Assembly: GCA_964650885.1 (NCBI GenBank)
Contig: CAZYXG010000071.1
Location: 1-7,377, forward strand
DNA: 7,377 bases
Origin: JAPLFM01 sp964650885
Lineage (GTDB): Bacteria > Bacteroidota > Ignavibacteria > Kapaibacteriales > UBA2268
Direction: 5' to 3'
The notes below the pieces were generated by a model. The model made no database searches. It was not told where the DNA came from and saw nothing but the letters and a program-made list of their open reading frames with translations. The position numbers and the translations under genes were made by a program. Below, one piece after another: positions 6,308-7,377 of the stretch (within the stretch, counting starts at the first letter, position 1; every line of letters starts with the position of its first letter).

Positions 6308-7377
6308 TTATTTCAAGTTCTTAATAAACGGCTGTATTGCACTTTCAAATTTTGGAAGATAAAGTATAAAAAAGTTATTCATATTTCCCCAATCTGATTC
6401 ATTGAATAAGTTTACTTCTTGTAGTTCAAATTTCACTCTACTCATTTTGTTGTCAGGTAATTCTTCCCAAACCAAAGGATTGCCAAAAGTTTCTTCAATG
6501 ACTTCTTTATTTTTAAATAACTTTTTGAAGTAAACTTTATTTTTCTCTTTACTCGATGTCGAAATGCCTAACTCTATTCTTATGTTTGACTTTGTTATGA
6601 TTAGCGTAAAAGCTAGTCCTCCGATACCTGCTCCAGTGCTTAGCCAATGGTCTTTTGATGGGCTTACATTCTCGAATAAATTAGTATGATTTAAAAGAGG
6701 TAAAATCTGTTGCCAATATTTCTTTCTTATTCCAAAACGATTTGGCTCTGTTTCGCTTTCAGTGCTTGACAAATATTTAATTGATAATTCATCTTCCATT
6801 TCAAACAAAGATAGTAACTTCTTTAAAACAGCAAATTTTGAATTGCTTTCTATGTTTGATTCAATATACCAACCATTTACAACCTCTTGTGCCGCTCTGA
6901 AATCAGCAGTAGTTCTTGTTATTTTAAAAACATCTTGATTGCTGAGTATTAGTTGCGAATTCTTTTCATAAAGATTTTTAATCACATAAAAATACATTTG
7001 AGCAACTGTGTCTTCTTCAACTTTTGTGTTTTCAAAAATAAAGTATTCCAATTTTTTATGTGTCGGACTTTCAGCATCGAAAATGTTTTGTTCCTCTGAT
7101 TCGTCACCTTCTGTAATTTCTACATCAGGGAACTCCCAAATTTTCAAGAATCTGTCGTAAATAATATTCAGTCTTTCCTCGTATTTGGCAATATTCCAAG
7201 TGTCTAATGACTTTAAGAATGAGTTTAACCATAATCTACTGAACTGATATCCTTGTTCGTTGCCATCAACATTCATTTCCTTTTTTGCTAAAAATGATTT
7301 GTTGCCTAATGCTCCGTTATTTCCCGAAAGTGTGAGGTTTCCAATAGTATTCAAGTGCTTTTCTTTAAAAACAAAAA
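6308..7377 (-). CDS. C-terminal part of a DUF1524 (GmrSD-type HNH) protein with DUF4268 domain; 5' end beyond window
   Basis: 355 residues are visible and the frame is open to the right edge. A TTG at 7352-7354 could be read as a start, but the codons before it (FVFKEKH) continue the domain, so this is an interior Leu. The first visible part, KEKHLNTIGNLTLSGNNGAL with GNKSFLAKK after it (4-32), matches the end of the DUF1524 HNH-like nuclease domain of GmrSD/DUF262 proteins. It is followed by the usual helix and W...I..R...L...W pattern (60-80). A middle region (about 107-200) of mixed helices is unassigned. From RFGIRKKYW (213) to the end it is a DUF4268 domain, with SPSKDHWLSTGAGIGGL (238-254), IRIELGI (265-271) and KNKEVIEETFGNPLVWEELP (288-307). 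GmrSD enzymes are type IV restriction nucleases that cut modified DNA, so an anti-phage role is likely. The DUF262 NTPase half and the first catalytic His would lie outside the window. Confidence 0.82.
   Translation of the reverse strand, partial: FVFKEKHLNTIGNLTLSGNNGALGNKSFLAKKEMNVDGNEQGYQFSRLWLNSFLKSLDTWNIAKYEERLNIIYDRFLKIWEFPDVEITEGDESEEQNIFDAESPTHKKLEYFIFENTKVEEDTVAQMYFYVIKNLYEKNSQLILSNQDVFKITRTTADFRAAQEVVNGWYIESNIESNSKFAVLKKLLSLFEMEDELSIKYLSSTESETEPNRFGIRKKYWQQILPLLNHTNLFENVSPSKDHWLSTGAGIGGLAFTLIITKSNIRIELGISTSSKEKNKVYFKKLFKNKEVIEETFGNPLVWEELPDNKMSRVKFELQEVNLFNESDWGNMNNFFILYLPKFESAIQPFIKNLK

Noticed and set aside
7352..7354. TTG as start codon of the nuclease-like gene
   Set aside because: The frame stays open to the window edge and the codons before the TTG continue the DUF1524 domain, whose catalytic part normally precedes this point.

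Overview
The window looks like an AT-rich chromosomal segment from a bacterium of the FCB group (Bacteroidota/Chlorobi/Ignavibacteria/Kapabacteria side). The evidence is indirect: the RsmI-type methylase has a variant active-site region I associate with that group, IspD has the Bacteroidota-like VAGG P-loop variant, translation starts mostly lack a clear Shine-Dalgarno, and the codons are A/T-rich. The assignment to a phylum is an inference, and a finer placement cannot be made from sequence alone. No rRNA, tRNA, CRISPR array, transposase or integrase gene is visible.

Left part (1-3491): a divergent pair of transcription units. On the minus strand, an RsmI-like 2'-O-methyltransferase starts at a TTG near 1036 and runs off the left edge with a long charged C-terminal tail. 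On the plus strand is a tight three-gene run: ispD (isoprenoid precursor synthesis, MEP pathway), a DUF1697 protein 12 bases later, and an NdpA/YejK-type nucleoid-associated protein 17 bases after that. These look like housekeeping genes that are probably co-transcribed but do not form one pathway.

Middle part (3492-5550): cheV (CheW domain plus receiver) lies on the minus strand, convergent with the nucleoid protein gene across a 29-base gap that holds a small hairpin. It is divergent from a gene for an exported 349-residue protein, 32 bases away. The exported protein contains two similar modules that resemble the CsgG/FlgO/GNA1162-type fold pattern and has no firm function. CheV implies that the organism has a chemotaxis system.

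Right part (5551-7377): this differs in character and may be acquired. After a 141-base convergent gap carrying a repeat-like 'GAGCGAAG' palindrome and a perfect 15-base palindrome come two minus-strand genes. One encodes a 132-residue four-helix membrane protein. The other is the 3' portion of a large gene whose product combines a DUF1524 (GmrSD-type HNH nuclease) C-terminal half with a DUF4268 domain, and it runs off the right edge. Between them is a 217-base gap with nested inverted repeats whose ends resemble integron attC core sites (CCATAAC ... GTTAGAG read on the minus strand). The simplest interesting reading is a small mobile-cassette or defence-island segment next to core genes. The attC reading is a hypothesis, because the sites are degenerate and no integrase is present in the window.
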